Below, piece after piece: positions 44,829-54,000 of a DNA stretch of 64,000 nucleotides; the stretch's first letter is position 1, and each line of letters begins with the position of its first letter. Source of the DNA: Salinilacustrithrix sp034522155 (GTDB lineage Bacteria > Actinomycetota > Acidimicrobiia > Acidimicrobiales > Salinilacustritrichaceae); contig JAXHLP010000002.1 in assembly GCA_034522155.1 (NCBI GenBank), positions 124,001 through 188,000 of the forward strand, read 5' to 3'. Made by a program: the position numbers and the translations under genes. The notes under the pieces were generated by a model. It was not told the DNA's origin and searched no databases. It saw only the letters and a list, made by a program, of their open reading frames with translations.

Positions 44829-45899
44829 ATGTACACCCTCGCCGCGGAGTCCGGCGCCAACTCCGACTTCGTCAGCTTCGACGTCCCGCTGTGGGTCTGG
44901 GCCGCCTTCGCCGCGCTGGTGGCGGTCCTCTTGTTCGCCGACCTGCTCCTGATCCACAAGGACGCGCACGAGATCTCGGCCAAGGAGGCCGGGATCGAGT
45001 CGGCGGTCTGGATCTCGATCGGCCTGCTCTTCGGGCTGGTCATCCTCGCGTGGCAGGGCGGTGCCGCCGCCGGGGAGTACTACGCCGGCTACCTGATCGA
45101 GAAGTCGCTGAGCATCGACAACGTGTTCGTGTGGGCGTTGATCATGAGCTACTTCGGTGTCCCCCAGCGCTTCCAGTTCCGGGTGCTCTTCTGGGGCATC
45201 TTCGGCGCGCTCGTGCTCCGGGCGATCTTCATCTTCGGCGGTGTGGCCATCCTCGAGCGGTTCAGTTGGGTGCTCTACATCTTCGGCGCGTTCCTGCTGT
45301 TCACCGCGATCCGGCTCCTCAAGCCCACCCACGACAACGTCCATCCCGAGGACAACTTCATCCTGCGGATGGTGAACAAGGTGGTCCCCTCGACCTCCGA
45401 GTACGACGGCCAGAAGCTGTTCACGCGCGTGAACGGTGCTCGGGTCGCCACGCCGCTGTTCGCGGTGCTCGTGGTTGTCGAGTCGTCGGATGTGATCTTC
45501 GCCGTCGATTCGATCCCGGCGATCCTCGCGGTGAGCCGTGAGCAGTTCATCGTCTTCTCGTCCAACGCCTTCGCCATCCTCGGCCTGCGGGCGTTGTACT
45601 TCCTGCTCGCCGACATGCGGAACCGCTTCGCGTACCTGCAGCAGGGACTCGCGGTCGTCCTGGCCTTCGTCGGTGTGAAGATGCTCATCAGCGAGCAGTA
45701 CCACGTCCCGACCTACATCTCGCTCGCCGTCATCGCCGTGATCCTGACCGTCTCGATCGTGGCGTCGCTGCGCAAGCCGGTCGACGACGAGGACGTCGAG
45801 GACCTCGATCTCGGCATCCACGGTGTCATCGGGCGCCGGAAACGCGGTGACGGCGACTCGCCACCGCCACCGGAGACGTCGAGCCACTCGTCGGAGTAG
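44829..45899 (+). CDS. TerC-family integral membrane protein
   Basis: The 356-residue protein has seven to nine membrane helices and the two TerC signatures, EKSLSIDNVFVWALI and ESSDVIFAVDSIPAILA, with acidic residues inside helices. The tail is acidic and Pro-rich. TerC proteins are linked to manganese export to exoenzymes and tellurite response. It lies 8 bases after glyS. Confidence 0.9.
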   Translation: MYTLAAESGANSDFVSFDVPLWVWAAFAALVAVLLFADLLLIHKDAHEISAKEAGIESAVWISIGLLFGLVILAWQGGAAAGEYYAGYLIEKSLSIDNVFVWALIMSYFGVPQRFQFRVLFWGIFGALVLRAIFIFGGVAILERFSWVLYIFGAFLLFTAIRLLKPTHDNVHPEDNFILRMVNKVVPSTSEYDGQKLFTRVNGARVATPLFAVLVVVESSDVIFAVDSIPAILAVSREQFIVFSSNAFAILGLRALYFLLADMRNRFAYLQQGLAVVLAFVGVKMLISEQYHVPTYISLAVIAVILTVSIVASLRKPVDDEDVEDLDLGIHGVIGRRKRGDGDSPPPPETSSHSSE

Positions 45900-45909
45900 A
45901 CAACTCCCC

Positions 45910-47760
45910 GTGGGCATCCGCGACGAGGACATCGCCCGGGTCCGGGCGGCCACCGACATCGTCGCCCTGATCGGGGAGTACGTCCAGCTCAAGCAGGTGG
46001 GCCAGCGCTGGCGCGGGCTGTGCCCGTTCCACACCGAGAAGACCGGCTCGTTCTACGTCAATGCGGTCGACGGCCTCTACCACTGCTTCGGGTGCCAGGC
46101 CTCCGGCGACGCCATCACCTTCGTCCGGGAGCAGGAGCACCTCGGCTTCCCCGAGGCGGTGGAGCGGCTGGCGGGCAAGGTCGGGATCAGCCTCACCTAC
46201 GACAACGAGGGCGAGAACCGCACCCGCAAGGAGCGCAAACGGCTGTCGGAGCTGGTCGCGGAGGCCGAGGACTTCTACCACGAGAAGCTGCTGTCGTCCC
46301 CCGACGGGGCGGCCGCCCGTCGCTACCTCCGCTCCCGCGGCTTCGACGGCGACGAGGTCAAGCACTGGCGCCTGGGCTGGGCCCCCGACGATTGGGATCA
46401 GCTCTGCCGGCACCTCCGGCTGTCGAAGAAGGACCTCGCCGGCACCGGGCTCGGGTTCGTGAACCGCCGCGGGCGGGCCCAGGACTTCTTCCGGGGGCGT
46501 CTCCTCTTCCCGATCCACGATGCCGACGGCAGTCCCGTCGGCTTCGGCGGGCGGATCTTGCCGGGGGTCGACGGGCCGAAGTACATCAACACCTCCCAGA
46601 CCCCGCTGTACGACAAGTCCCGGGTGCTGTTCGCGCTCGACCGCGCCAAGTCGGGCGTCGTGGAGGCCGACGAGGTCGTGGTGTGCGAGGGCTACACCGA
46701 CGTCACCGCCCTGTTCCGGGTCGGCGTGCCCCGGGCCGTGGCCACGTGCGGGACCGCCCTCACCGACGACCACGTCCGACTGTTGCGCAAGTACACCCGG
46801 CGGATCGTGCTCGCCTTCGACGCCGACACCGCCGGCCAGGCGGCCGCCGACCGCTTCTACCAGTGGGAGGACAAGTTCGACCTCGACGTCGTGGTGGCCG
46901 CGCTGCCGTCCGGCGTCGACCCGGGTGACATGGCCGACACCGACCCCGACGGCCTGGTGGCTGCCATCGCCGACGCCCGCCCGTTCCTCGAGTACCGGTT
47001 GTCGCGGATCCTCGATGGTGCCGACCTGAGCACGGCCGAGCACCGGGCCCGGGCGGCGGAGGACGCGCTCGCCGTCGTCGCCGAGCATCCCAACGACCTC
47101 GTCCGGGACCAGTACCTGATGCAGGTGGCCGACCGGTGCCGGGTCGACGTGGCTCGCCTCCGCGAGCGCCTCCGCTCCGGCGACGTGAAGCGACGGCCGG
47201 CGCCCGAGCCGGCTCGCCGGGGGAGGGGCGATGCTGACCCGGGGCCACAGGATCCCGGCCCGGACGCGAACGATCCGGGGCCGACGCCGCCCCCGGGCGG
47301 GCCGGCAGCCGCACCCGGGCCGGGCGGCCAGTCGGGGCGATCCCGGGCGGCCTCGCCGGCACTCGAGGTGCTGCGCCTGGCTGTCAACCGGCCCGAGACC
47401 GTCGTCGACTGGCTCGATGAGGCGCTGTTCGACGACACCACGCACCGCGAGGCGTACCGGGCGCTGGTCGAGTCGGCCACCATCCACGAAGCGATCGAGT
47501 CGTCGCCCCCCGAGGTCGGTGCGCTCCTGTCGCGGCTCGCTGTGGAGGAGCCGGTGGACGACCCGCTCGACCCGGTCACGCTGCTCCTCCGGGCCGCGGG
47601 AAAGCGGCTGCTGTCGATCGAGCGGGCGAAGCAGTCCCCCGATCTCGACGTGCTCACCGGGGTGGCCCGGCTGGTGGACCAGCTGCACGCAACGGACGAG
47701 CGCCGAGAGCCCGCGGCGCGTGAATTGCTAACCTTTGTCTCCCAACAGGGGGCGAGTTGA
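45910..47760 (+). CDS. dnaG: DNA primase
   Basis: The 616-residue protein has the CHC2 zinc domain (LCPFHTEKTGSF, YHCFGCQASGDA), the RNA polymerase core with Toprim VVVCEGYTDV and AFDADTAGQAA, a disordered Pro/Gly linker near residues 430-480 and a C-terminal helicase-binding domain. It primes replication. GTG at 45910 gives MGIRDEDI, the typical primase start. sigA overlaps its stop by one base. Confidence 0.96.
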   Translation: MGIRDEDIARVRAATDIVALIGEYVQLKQVGQRWRGLCPFHTEKTGSFYVNAVDGLYHCFGCQASGDAITFVREQEHLGFPEAVERLAGKVGISLTYDNEGENRTRKERKRLSELVAEAEDFYHEKLLSSPDGAAARRYLRSRGFDGDEVKHWRLGWAPDDWDQLCRHLRLSKKDLAGTGLGFVNRRGRAQDFFRGRLLFPIHDADGSPVGFGGRILPGVDGPKYINTSQTPLYDKSRVLFALDRAKSGVVEADEVVVCEGYTDVTALFRVGVPRAVATCGTALTDDHVRLLRKYTRRIVLAFDADTAGQAAADRFYQWEDKFDLDVVVAALPSGVDPGDMADTDPDGLVAAIADARPFLEYRLSRILDGADLSTAEHRARAAEDALAVVAEHPNDLVRDQYLMQVADRCRVDVARLRERLRSGDVKRRPAPEPARRGRGDADPGPQDPGPDANDPGPTPPPGGPAAAPGPGGQSGRSRAASPALEVLRLAVNRPETVVDWLDEALFDDTTHREAYRALVESATIHEAIESSPPEVGALLSRLAVEEPVDDPLDPVTLLLRAAGKRLLSIERAKQSPDLDVLTGVARLVDQLHATDERREPAARELLTFVSQQGAS

Positions 47761-49004
47761 TGACTCAGGTAGCCGAGGACACCGAGGTTCCCGAGCACGT
47801 AGGCCTTACCGAGCAGATCGACGCGCTCGTGGAAGCCGCCCGAGCCTACGGCGAGATCCATCTCGACCTGGTCATGATGAAGCTCCGGGTGGAGCTGACC
47901 CCCGACGTGCTCGCCGCCGTCAAGGAGGCGTGCAGCAAGGCCGGGGTCCGTCTCGACGAGGACGTCGAGCACGAGGTCGACGAGCAGGAACTGACCTCGG
48001 CCGACGAGCTGGCCCGTGCCCGCCGTCGTCGGGCGGCCGCCCGCACGGTCCGGCCGATCAAGCAACCCAACGGGGGGAGCAGCGACTCGGTCCGCATATA
48101 CCTGCGCGAGATCGGCCGGGTGCCGCTGCTCACCGCCGACGAAGAGGTGTCGATCGCCAAGCGGATCGAGAAGGGCGAGATGGCCAAGGGTCGCCTCGCC
48201 GACCTCGCTGCCGGCGACGAACTCGACACCCTGCCCTTCGAGGACCGCCGCCGCATGCAGCGGTGGGTGCGCGACGGCGACCTGGCCACGAGCGAGCTCA
48301 TCCAGGCCAACCTGCGGCTGGTGGTGTCGATCGCCAAGCGCTACGTCGGTCGGGGCATGCAGCTGCTCGACCTGATCCAGGAGGGCAACCTCGGTCTGAT
48401 GCGGGCGGTGCAGAAGTTCGACTACACGAAGGGCTTCAAGTTCTCGACCTACGCCACGTGGTGGATCCGCCAGGCGATCACCCGGGCGATCGCCGACCAG
48501 GCCCGCACCATCCGGATCCCGGTCCACATGGTCGAGTCGATCAACAAGGTCCACCGGATCCAGCGCCAGATGCTCATGGAGCTCGAGCGGGAGCCCACGG
48601 TCGACGAGCTGGCCGAGCGGGCCGACCTCACCCCCGAGCGGGTGCGCGAGATCCAGCGGATCTCGATGGATCCGCTGTCACTCGACTCGCCGGTGGGCGA
48701 GGAGGACGACTCGAACCTCGCCGACTTCATCAAGGACACCAACGCCGACGCACCCGCCGATGCCGCCGCCCGCATGCTGTTGAACCAGGCGGTGATCGAG
48801 GCCCTCGACGAGCTCAACGACCGCGAGCGTGAGGTCATGCGCCTGCGCTTCGGCCTCGACGACGGCCAGGCCCGGACCCTCGAGCAGGTGGGACTGGAGT
48901 TCGGCGTGACCCGCGAGCGGATCCGCCAGATCGAGTCCAAGACCCTGGCCAAGCTCCGCCACCCCCACCGCTCCCAGAAGCTTCGCGACTACCTCGACTC
49001 GTAG
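47760..49004 (+). CDS. sigA: Primary sigma factor SigA (RpoD)
   Basis: The 414-residue sigma-70 has a short region 1.1-like N-terminus, region 1.2 (VRIYLREIGRVPLLTADEEV), region 2 (LDLIQEGNLGLMRAVQKFDY, FSTYATWWIRQAI), region 3 and region 4.2 (VTRERIRQIESKTLAKLRHP). The macromolecular-synthesis pairing with dnaG is preserved. ATG at 47760 is preferred over an overlapping TTG at 47757; a GGGGG-rich site precedes it. Confidence 0.96.
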   Translation: MTQVAEDTEVPEHVGLTEQIDALVEAARAYGEIHLDLVMMKLRVELTPDVLAAVKEACSKAGVRLDEDVEHEVDEQELTSADELARARRRRAAARTVRPIKQPNGGSSDSVRIYLREIGRVPLLTADEEVSIAKRIEKGEMAKGRLADLAAGDELDTLPFEDRRRMQRWVRDGDLATSELIQANLRLVVSIAKRYVGRGMQLLDLIQEGNLGLMRAVQKFDYTKGFKFSTYATWWIRQAITRAIADQARTIRIPVHMVESINKVHRIQRQMLMELEREPTVDELAERADLTPERVREIQRISMDPLSLDSPVGEEDDSNLADFIKDTNADAPADAAARMLLNQAVIEALDELNDREREVMRLRFGLDDGQARTLEQVGLEFGVTRERIRQIESKTLAKLRHPHRSQKLRDYLDS

Positions 49005-49049
49005 GTGCCGACCCCGTATCGGGCTTTCCGCCGCCTGTGGGAGGGTTGC

Positions 49050-49055
49050 TATCGT
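49050..49055 (+). promoter_or_regulatory. Candidate -10 element of tRNA-Asn
   Basis: TATCGT, 11 bases before the mature tRNA 5' end. Confidence 0.4.
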
Positions 49056-49066
49056 CGGCGATTCCT

Positions 49067-49142
49067 TCCGGGGTAGCTCAGTTGGCAGAGCAACTGACTG
49101 TTAATCAGTGGGTCGTCGGTTCGAGCCCGACCCCCGGAGCCA
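49067..49142 (+). tRNA. tRNA-Asn (anticodon GTT)
   Basis: The 76-base cloverleaf has acceptor TCCGGGG / CCCCGGA, D-arm GCTC-N-GAGC, anticodon loop CTGTTAA and the GGTTCGAGC T-loop, with CCA encoded. The anticodon GTT reads Asn codons. It lies 62 bases after sigA. Confidence 0.97.
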
Positions 49143-49475
49143 GGAGGCCGCATGGCCAACACCACGAGCGGCGCCACGTCCCGCGGCTCGTTGCCCTGAC
49201 CGGCACGTGAGTCGACGTGCGCGCCGGGGTACAACACACGGTCGGCACGCGAAACGAGAGCTCGCAGCTCGCAGTGCTGCACCGGCGGTCCTCTGGATCA
49301 CCCGGGTCTGATGGAGACGCCGACGTGGCGAGGATTCGTGGAGCTGGCACCTGACCCGGGGCCTCGACGGGACCGAGCTCCCGACCCGGAATGTCCGGAA
49401 CGCGATCGCAATGGTGTGCCCGAGCGACCTCTGCGTGCTAGGGATTTTTCGAACCAACACCTCGGGGGAGACATC
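49143..49475 (+). other. 333-base gap between tRNA-Asn and the lipoprotein gene
   Basis: The stretch has no convincing gene. A 15-codon ATG frame at 49152 with AGGAGG abutting the tRNA end is visible but unremarkable. A GAGCTCGCAGCTCGCAG direct repeat lies near 49258, and an AT-rich TAGGGATTTTT at 49439-49449 just before the lipoprotein gene may be its promoter. Confidence 0.5.
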
Positions 49476-50183
49476 ATGCTTCGTTCGTTCCGACGCCGGC
49501 CGCTGCTCGGGCTGGCCGCGGTCATTGCGCTCACCCTCGTCGCGGCTGCGTGCGAGGTCGACGACTGGGCCGAAGGCGGTGAGCATCGGCCGTGGTACTG
49601 CGACCCGACCGATACCGCCATCAACGACGGCCACGACGGTGGCCACGACGGCCACGAACCGCACTACACCGAGGAGAAGGGGCCGCTGTCGGCCGAGGAC
49701 TGCCTGCGGCTGAACGTCCAGCTCAACATGGCCAAGGACTACGCGCAGCAGTTCCCGACCGCCGGCGTGGCCGAAGCGAACGGCTGGACCCATCTGGCCC
49801 CGTGGATCCCCGGCCAGGGAACCCACCACGTCAATGACGAGGCGGGGATCACAACCGAGTTCAATCCCCGGCGCCCGAACCTGCTGATGTACGACAGCAA
49901 CCTCGACAGCGGGCAGCTCACCGGGATGGTCTGGGCCGTCGTGTCGCCCCACGGACCGCCCGAAGGGTTCCCGGGCGACAACGATCACTGGCACGCCCAC
50001 GAGTCGTTGTGCTTCAACTCCTCCGGGTTCATCATCGGCGACAGCATCACCGACGAGGAGTGCGAGTCGAGGGGCGGCACCAACGTCGACACCAGCGACA
50101 CGTGGCTGCTGCACGTCTGGCTCCCGGTGTACGAGGGCTGGTACGCCACCGACATCTTCAACAAGGAGCACCCGACGATCTGA
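49476..50183 (+). CDS. His-rich secreted lipoprotein
   Basis: The 235-residue protein has a signal peptide (RRRPLLGLAAVIALTLVAAA) and a lipobox Cys26 (VAAAC). After a DGHDGGHDGHEPH cluster come an Asn/Ala-rich helix and a domain with GDNDHWHAHESLCF, four or five His in a row of potential metal ligands. I know no named family. A GGGGGAG site precedes the ATG. Surface metal binding is a plausible inference, unproven. Confidence 0.75.
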   Translation: MLRSFRRRPLLGLAAVIALTLVAAACEVDDWAEGGEHRPWYCDPTDTAINDGHDGGHDGHEPHYTEEKGPLSAEDCLRLNVQLNMAKDYAQQFPTAGVAEANGWTHLAPWIPGQGTHHVNDEAGITTEFNPRRPNLLMYDSNLDSGQLTGMVWAVVSPHGPPEGFPGDNDHWHAHESLCFNSSGFIIGDSITDEECESRGGTNVDTSDTWLLHVWLPVYEGWYATDIFNKEHPTI

Positions 50184-50240
50184 CCGCCGAGCGGTAGCGC
50201 TTTCACCGGCTCACCGCCGTCGGTCGTCGAGTCGACACGC

Positions 50241-50258
50241 TGCCCGCGGCAGCGGGCA
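50241..50258. terminator. Hairpin between convergent lipoprotein and GGDEF genes
   Basis: A 7-bp perfect stem TGCCCGC / GCGGGCA with a GGCA loop lies 57 bases after the lipoprotein gene and 21 before the end of the GGDEF gene. No U-tract. Confidence 0.55.
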
Positions 50259-50279
50259 CGGGGCTCGGATCTGGTCCGA

Positions 50280-51689
50280 TCAGTCCGACGGCCCGAGGTA
50301 GGTGAGTTCCCAACGGTCGCGGCCAGATCGCTTGGCGCGGTAGACGGCCTCGTCAGCATGGGCGAGGAGATCGCTGAGCTCGACCGGTCGCGTGGCGTAG
50401 ACGGCACCGATCGACACCGTCACGTGGTCGTCGGTGCCGATCGGGAGGTGGAGACGGTCTCGCATCTCGGCGGACAGCGACTCGGCCCGGCTCGTGCTCA
50501 GCACGGCGGTGGACATGAAGACGAACTCGTCGCCGCCGAGCCGGGCCACCAGTCCGTCGTCGCCGGCGAGCGAGTGCAGCCGGTCGACCAGGTCGACGAG
50601 CACATCGTCGCCGACGGGGTGCCCGTGCTGGTCGTTGATCTCCTTGAAGTGGTCGATGTCGATCAGGACCGTGTACAGCGGCCGAGCGGCGGACATGGTC
50701 GCGTCGTGGGCAGCCCGCAGGCCCCACCGGTTCAGCGCGCCGGTGAGCGAGTCGTGCGAGGCGGCGTGCTCGAGCTCTTCGAAGGCCTGCCGGCGTCCGT
50801 GGACGTCCCTGATGGCGAGGAGCAGCTCGGCGCTCGGGTCGGCCGTTCCTTCGCCGGCCAGCGTGGCCGTGATCTCGCACCAGCGGGGTCCGCGCTCGCG
50901 GGAGGTGACCTGAATCGAGGAGTCGCGTACCTGCGCCTCGTGGGTCGCCCGTCCCGCAAGGTCCTTCAGTTCGGTCTCGAATCCGGGTGCCAGCGTCGTC
51001 ACCGGTTCGCCGACCAGCGCCGATGGGTTCAACCCGAAGAGGTCGGCCATCCGGGGCGATGCCCACGTGATCACGCCGTCGGGGGTCGCCGTGACGATGC
51101 CGTCGGGGATGAACGATGCGATGCGGGTGGCCCGGATGTTCGCCGCTGCGGTGCTCGCCCCGCTCCGACTGCGCAGCGCGGCGGTCACGAGCACCCGCGA
51201 GAAGCTCCGGAGGGTCTCGACGTGACGCCGGGTCCAGTTGCGGGTGCGTCCCACGGTCAGGAACCCGGTGACACCGATGAGGTGGTCGTGGGAGCACACC
51301 GGTACGAGCAGCAGCGCCTCGGCACCGATGGAGGAGAAGCGGCGCTCGCCCTCCTCGCCGAGGTCGATCTTGCTCAGATCGGGGATGGGGCAGGGTTCGT
51401 CGACCTCCAGGAACGCGAGGGCCGGCCCGAAGGCGTCGGCGGGCGACTGCCCCGGGACCGGCGGATTGCCCCGCTCGGCGCGCGGTCCGGTCCACTCCCA
51501 CACCTGGTCGATCTGGTCGTCGGCCAAGAGCGCCGCGAAGGCGATATCGACGTCGACCTCACCGGCGATTCGCTCCAGCGCCGGCCGGACGACGGTCCCG
51601 AGGTCCGCGTGCTCGACGCCGGTGAGCAGCTCGCTCAGGTCGACGCCGAGCCGGGTGGCCGAGTGGCTGCTCGATTCGTCCGAATCCAT
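50280..51689 (-). CDS. GAF-PAS-GGDEF diguanylate cyclase
   Basis: The 469-residue protein has a GAF-like domain (about 25-180), a PAS domain (FIPDGIVTATPDGVITWASP) and a GGDEF domain (SHDSLTGALNRWGL, LIDIDHFKEINDQHGH, VARLGGDEFVF). The catalytic GGDEF is intact; no RxxD inhibitory site is seen upstream of it. It should make c-di-GMP from two GTP. It is a possible source of ligand for the BldD-type regulator in this window. ATG at 51689 has a GGAGGAG site. Confidence 0.9.
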   Translation of the reverse strand: MDSDESSSHSATRLGVDLSELLTGVEHADLGTVVRPALERIAGEVDVDIAFAALLADDQIDQVWEWTGPRAERGNPPVPGQSPADAFGPALAFLEVDEPCPIPDLSKIDLGEEGERRFSSIGAEALLLVPVCSHDHLIGVTGFLTVGRTRNWTRRHVETLRSFSRVLVTAALRSRSGASTAAANIRATRIASFIPDGIVTATPDGVITWASPRMADLFGLNPSALVGEPVTTLAPGFETELKDLAGRATHEAQVRDSSIQVTSRERGPRWCEITATLAGEGTADPSAELLLAIRDVHGRRQAFEELEHAASHDSLTGALNRWGLRAAHDATMSAARPLYTVLIDIDHFKEINDQHGHPVGDDVLVDLVDRLHSLAGDDGLVARLGGDEFVFMSTAVLSTSRAESLSAEMRDRLHLPIGTDDHVTVSIGAVYATRPVELSDLLAHADEAVYRAKRSGRDRWELTYLGPSD

Positions 51690-51897
51690 GGGTCGCTCCT
51701 CCGTGCGGGACACGGGCAGGGCTGGGCGAATGAGGGTCATCGGCGTTCCGTGCGGCGGGAACCGGCTCATGCCATACGACCAGCACGCAGGGTCATCCTT
51801 CCACGCCGTGGCGGGTCGGGGCCTCGCGCGGGCCGGACGTGGGTTGCATTTCCGGCCCGAACCCGCGCGTGTACCACCATTGGGTGATGGCGAATCA

Positions 51898-51914
51898 CTA
51901 TCATCGACTGATAG
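51898..51914 (+). promoter_or_regulatory. Palindromic candidate operator before the ATPase gene
   Basis: CTATCA, 5 bases, TGATAG, sitting 20 bases upstream of a TAGGTT -10 element, about where a -35 or operator would be. The only regulatory palindrome in the 257-base gap to the GGDEF gene. Confidence 0.45.
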
Positions 51915-51934
51915 CGATCTGAGGCTCGATCCAG

Positions 51935-51940
51935 TAGGTT
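51935..51940 (+). promoter_or_regulatory. -10 element for the AAA ATPase gene
   Basis: TAGGTT, 6 bases before the ATG at 51947; no Shine-Dalgarno. Confidence 0.45.
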
Positions 51941-51946
51941 GCCGGC

Positions 51947-53044
51947 ATGGAGCGCTCGCCCTTCCCGCACGCCGGCCCGTTGGAGGCCGACGAGGTGACC
52001 GGGAGGGACGAGGAGTCCGACGAACTCGTCCGGCTGCTCGGCGGGCGCCAACCAGTTCGCGGCCGATCGCCCCGCGACGGTATGGAAAGACCAGCCTGCT
52101 CCGCCGTGGGGTCTGGCTGCTCGACCAGGTCGAGCCGACCGAGACGATCTGGCTCGACTGCTACGGACTGTCGTCGGCGGCCGATCTCGCAGTCCGGCTC
52201 GGAACCGCGCTCCAGGCGACGACGGGAGCCTTCCGGGAGGCGATCGACCGCGTCGCCGGGTCGTTGAGCCTCCACCTGGGCGTGGTCACCGCCGAGCTCC
52301 GGCGACCCGCGACCGATGGCCCCGATCCGGTCGCGACCCTGCACACGCTCCTCGAGACCCTCGTCGAGGCGGCGAGCCGTCGATCCACGGTGCTGGTCGT
52401 CGACGAGGTCGCCGACGCGGTCGACGTCGACAACGTCCTCGAGATCGCCCGCACCCACCTCCAACCCGTCTACCGCGACGTCGGGCTGGCCTTTGCCGGA
52501 TCGAAGCCGTCGACACACGTCGCGGCCTCTTCGGTGACACCGACCAGCCGTTCTACAGCCAGGCCCAGCCGATCGACCTCGGGCCGTTGGATCTGGCCGT
52601 GGTCAACGGGCTCGTTCATGCGGGATTCCGGTCGACTGGCCGTCTGGCCGGGCCGACGGCCGACGCGGTCGCCAGCTTCAGCCGCGGCCATCCCCAGCGC
52701 GCCATGGAGCTCGCCGACGCCGTGTGGTGGCGGACCGAGCCGGGGAGCGAGGCGACGCAGGCGACGTGGAGCTCGCGCTCGACCGGGTACGGGGCCGCTC
52801 GGCTACGGGGATGCGTGAGTTCTTCAGCGCGTTGGGTTCGTCGCAACGGGCGGTGTTGCGGGCGGTCGCCCATACCGGTGCTCCGTTCGCGGCAGCGGAG
52901 GGTCGGTTCCACGACCTGTCCACGTCGTCGATCACCAACGCCCGCAACGCCCTCACCGACGCCGGGCACCTCAGCGCCGATGGCCAGACCACCACGATCG
53001 TCGACCCGATGCTTCACGACTGGGTGCTCCGAACCCTCCCGTGA
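51947..53044 (+). pseudogene. Archaeal-type AAA ATPase, frameshifted three times
   Basis: The pieces rebuild a 360-residue P-loop ATPase of the ATPase-2/Orc-like group: EADEVTGRDEESDELVRLL, a nucleotide loop APRRYGKTSLLRRG, Walker B-like STVLVVDEVAD, and a C-terminal winged-helix part (QRAVLRAVAHTGAPF, SSITNARNALTDAGHL). The frame changes near 52070, 52535 and 52760. Such ATPases occur alone or with nucleases; no partner is visible here. Whether the shifts are real is open, as the core residues are conserved. Confidence 0.65.
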
Positions 53045-53193
53045 ACGCAGGACCGGGCGATGCCAGCGCGCCGCGACGGTCATCTCGAACGCCCGCCGCT
53101 GTCCATGTCGCGCGAGTTGTGAGGCGTTGCGGACGCCATGAGCGGACGAACGCGGAGCATTCGTCACGTTCTCGCCCATGAGGAGAGAAGGCG

Positions 53194-53266
53194 TGGGCCC
53201 GGTGGGGATCGAACCCACGACCAAGCGATTATGAGTCGCCTGCTCTGACCACTGAGCTACAGGCCC
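53194..53266 (-). tRNA. tRNA-Ile2 (anticodon CAT, lysidine type)
   Basis: The 73-base minus-strand cloverleaf has acceptor GGGCCTG / CGGGCCC, loop CTCATAA with anticodon CAT and the GTTCGATC T-loop. The anticodon arm region (AGGCGACTCATAATCGCTTG) is the same as in E. coli tRNA-Ile2, so it is likely the AUA-reading isoleucine tRNA modified by TilS, not methionine. CCA is not encoded. Confidence 0.85.
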
Positions 53267-53302
53267 CGACGGGGCGCTGACGGTACCGCCTCTCGGGGCT
53301 GT

Positions 53303-53965
53303 TCAGGAACGGATCCGCTTGGACGACAGGCGAGCGGTCCGTTCGCCGACGGCGAGGAAGAGCTGGGTCATGTCCTCGACCAGCTCGTCGCGGGTCATGT
53401 CGATGCGGCCGTCGAGCCAGGCGGCAAGGACCTCGGACGAGCCGCCGACGAGCATGGCGGCCGCCAGACGTTCGAGCTGCTGGGCGCCCTTGGTGCCCCG
53501 GCGGCGCTCGACGTCCTGTTGGAGGATGTCGACGAGGTCGAAGCCGGTCTGCATGCGCCGGACGTTGAGCGCCTCGTTGCCGAGCGCTTCGACGTAGAGC
53601 ACGCGTCCCATCCGCCGGTCGCCGTCGACGAAGTCGACCAGCGTGGTCACCACGGCCCGGACCGCCTCGACGGGGTCGTCGCCGGCCTCGTTCACCGCGC
53701 GGACGACGTCGATGTGCAGCAGGTCGATGACGTGGTCATAGACCGCCACGACCAGCTCGTCGAGCCCGTCGAAGCTCTCGTAGAAGTAGCGGGGGTTGAG
53801 CCGGGCGGCGGCGCACACGGCGCGGACTGTTGTCCCTGACGAGCCCTCCGCGGCCAAAAGGTCGAAAGCGGCGTCGATCAGGAGCTGGCGGCGTTCACGC
53901 TGGCGTTCCTCGGTGGTGAGGCCGTTCCAGCGCGACGGAGTGCGGGTCGGAGGCTGCTTTGGCAA
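53303..53965 (-). CDS. TetR-family regulator
   Basis: The 220-residue protein has the TetR HTH (RRQLLIDAAFDLLAAEGSSG, TVRAVCAAARLNPRYFYESF) and an effector domain with no known ligand. A TTG start lies 8 bases after TAAGGT on the minus strand. It precedes putA by 35 bases in the opposite direction of reading order, both on the minus strand, so it is downstream of putA; regulation of putA is possible. Confidence 0.85.
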   Translation of the reverse strand: MPKQPPTRTPSRWNGLTTEERQRERRQLLIDAAFDLLAAEGSSGTTVRAVCAAARLNPRYFYESFDGLDELVVAVYDHVIDLLHIDVVRAVNEAGDDPVEAVRAVVTTLVDFVDGDRRMGRVLYVEALGNEALNVRRMQTGFDLVDILQQDVERRRGTKGAQQLERLAAAMLVGGSSEVLAAWLDGRIDMTRDELVEDMTQLFLAVGERTARLSSKRIRS

Positions 53966-53973
53966 CGGTCGTT

Positions 53974-53979
53974 ACCTTA
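53974..53979 (-). promoter_or_regulatory. -10 element for the TetR gene
   Basis: TAAGGT on the minus strand, 8 bases before the TTG at 53965, no ribosome-binding site. Confidence 0.45.
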
Positions 53980-54000
53980 CTGCAGGTAGCGCGCAAGGGC

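Noticed and set aside
49152..49199. A 15-codon frame with AGGAGG right after tRNA-Asn
   Set aside because: The ribosome-binding site is only 4 bases from ATG and overlaps the tRNA CCA; the peptide has no notable feature.
53194..53266. Reading the CAT-anticodon tRNA as elongator Met
   Set aside because: The anticodon arm and acceptor match tRNA-Ile2 much better than actinobacterial tRNA-Met.
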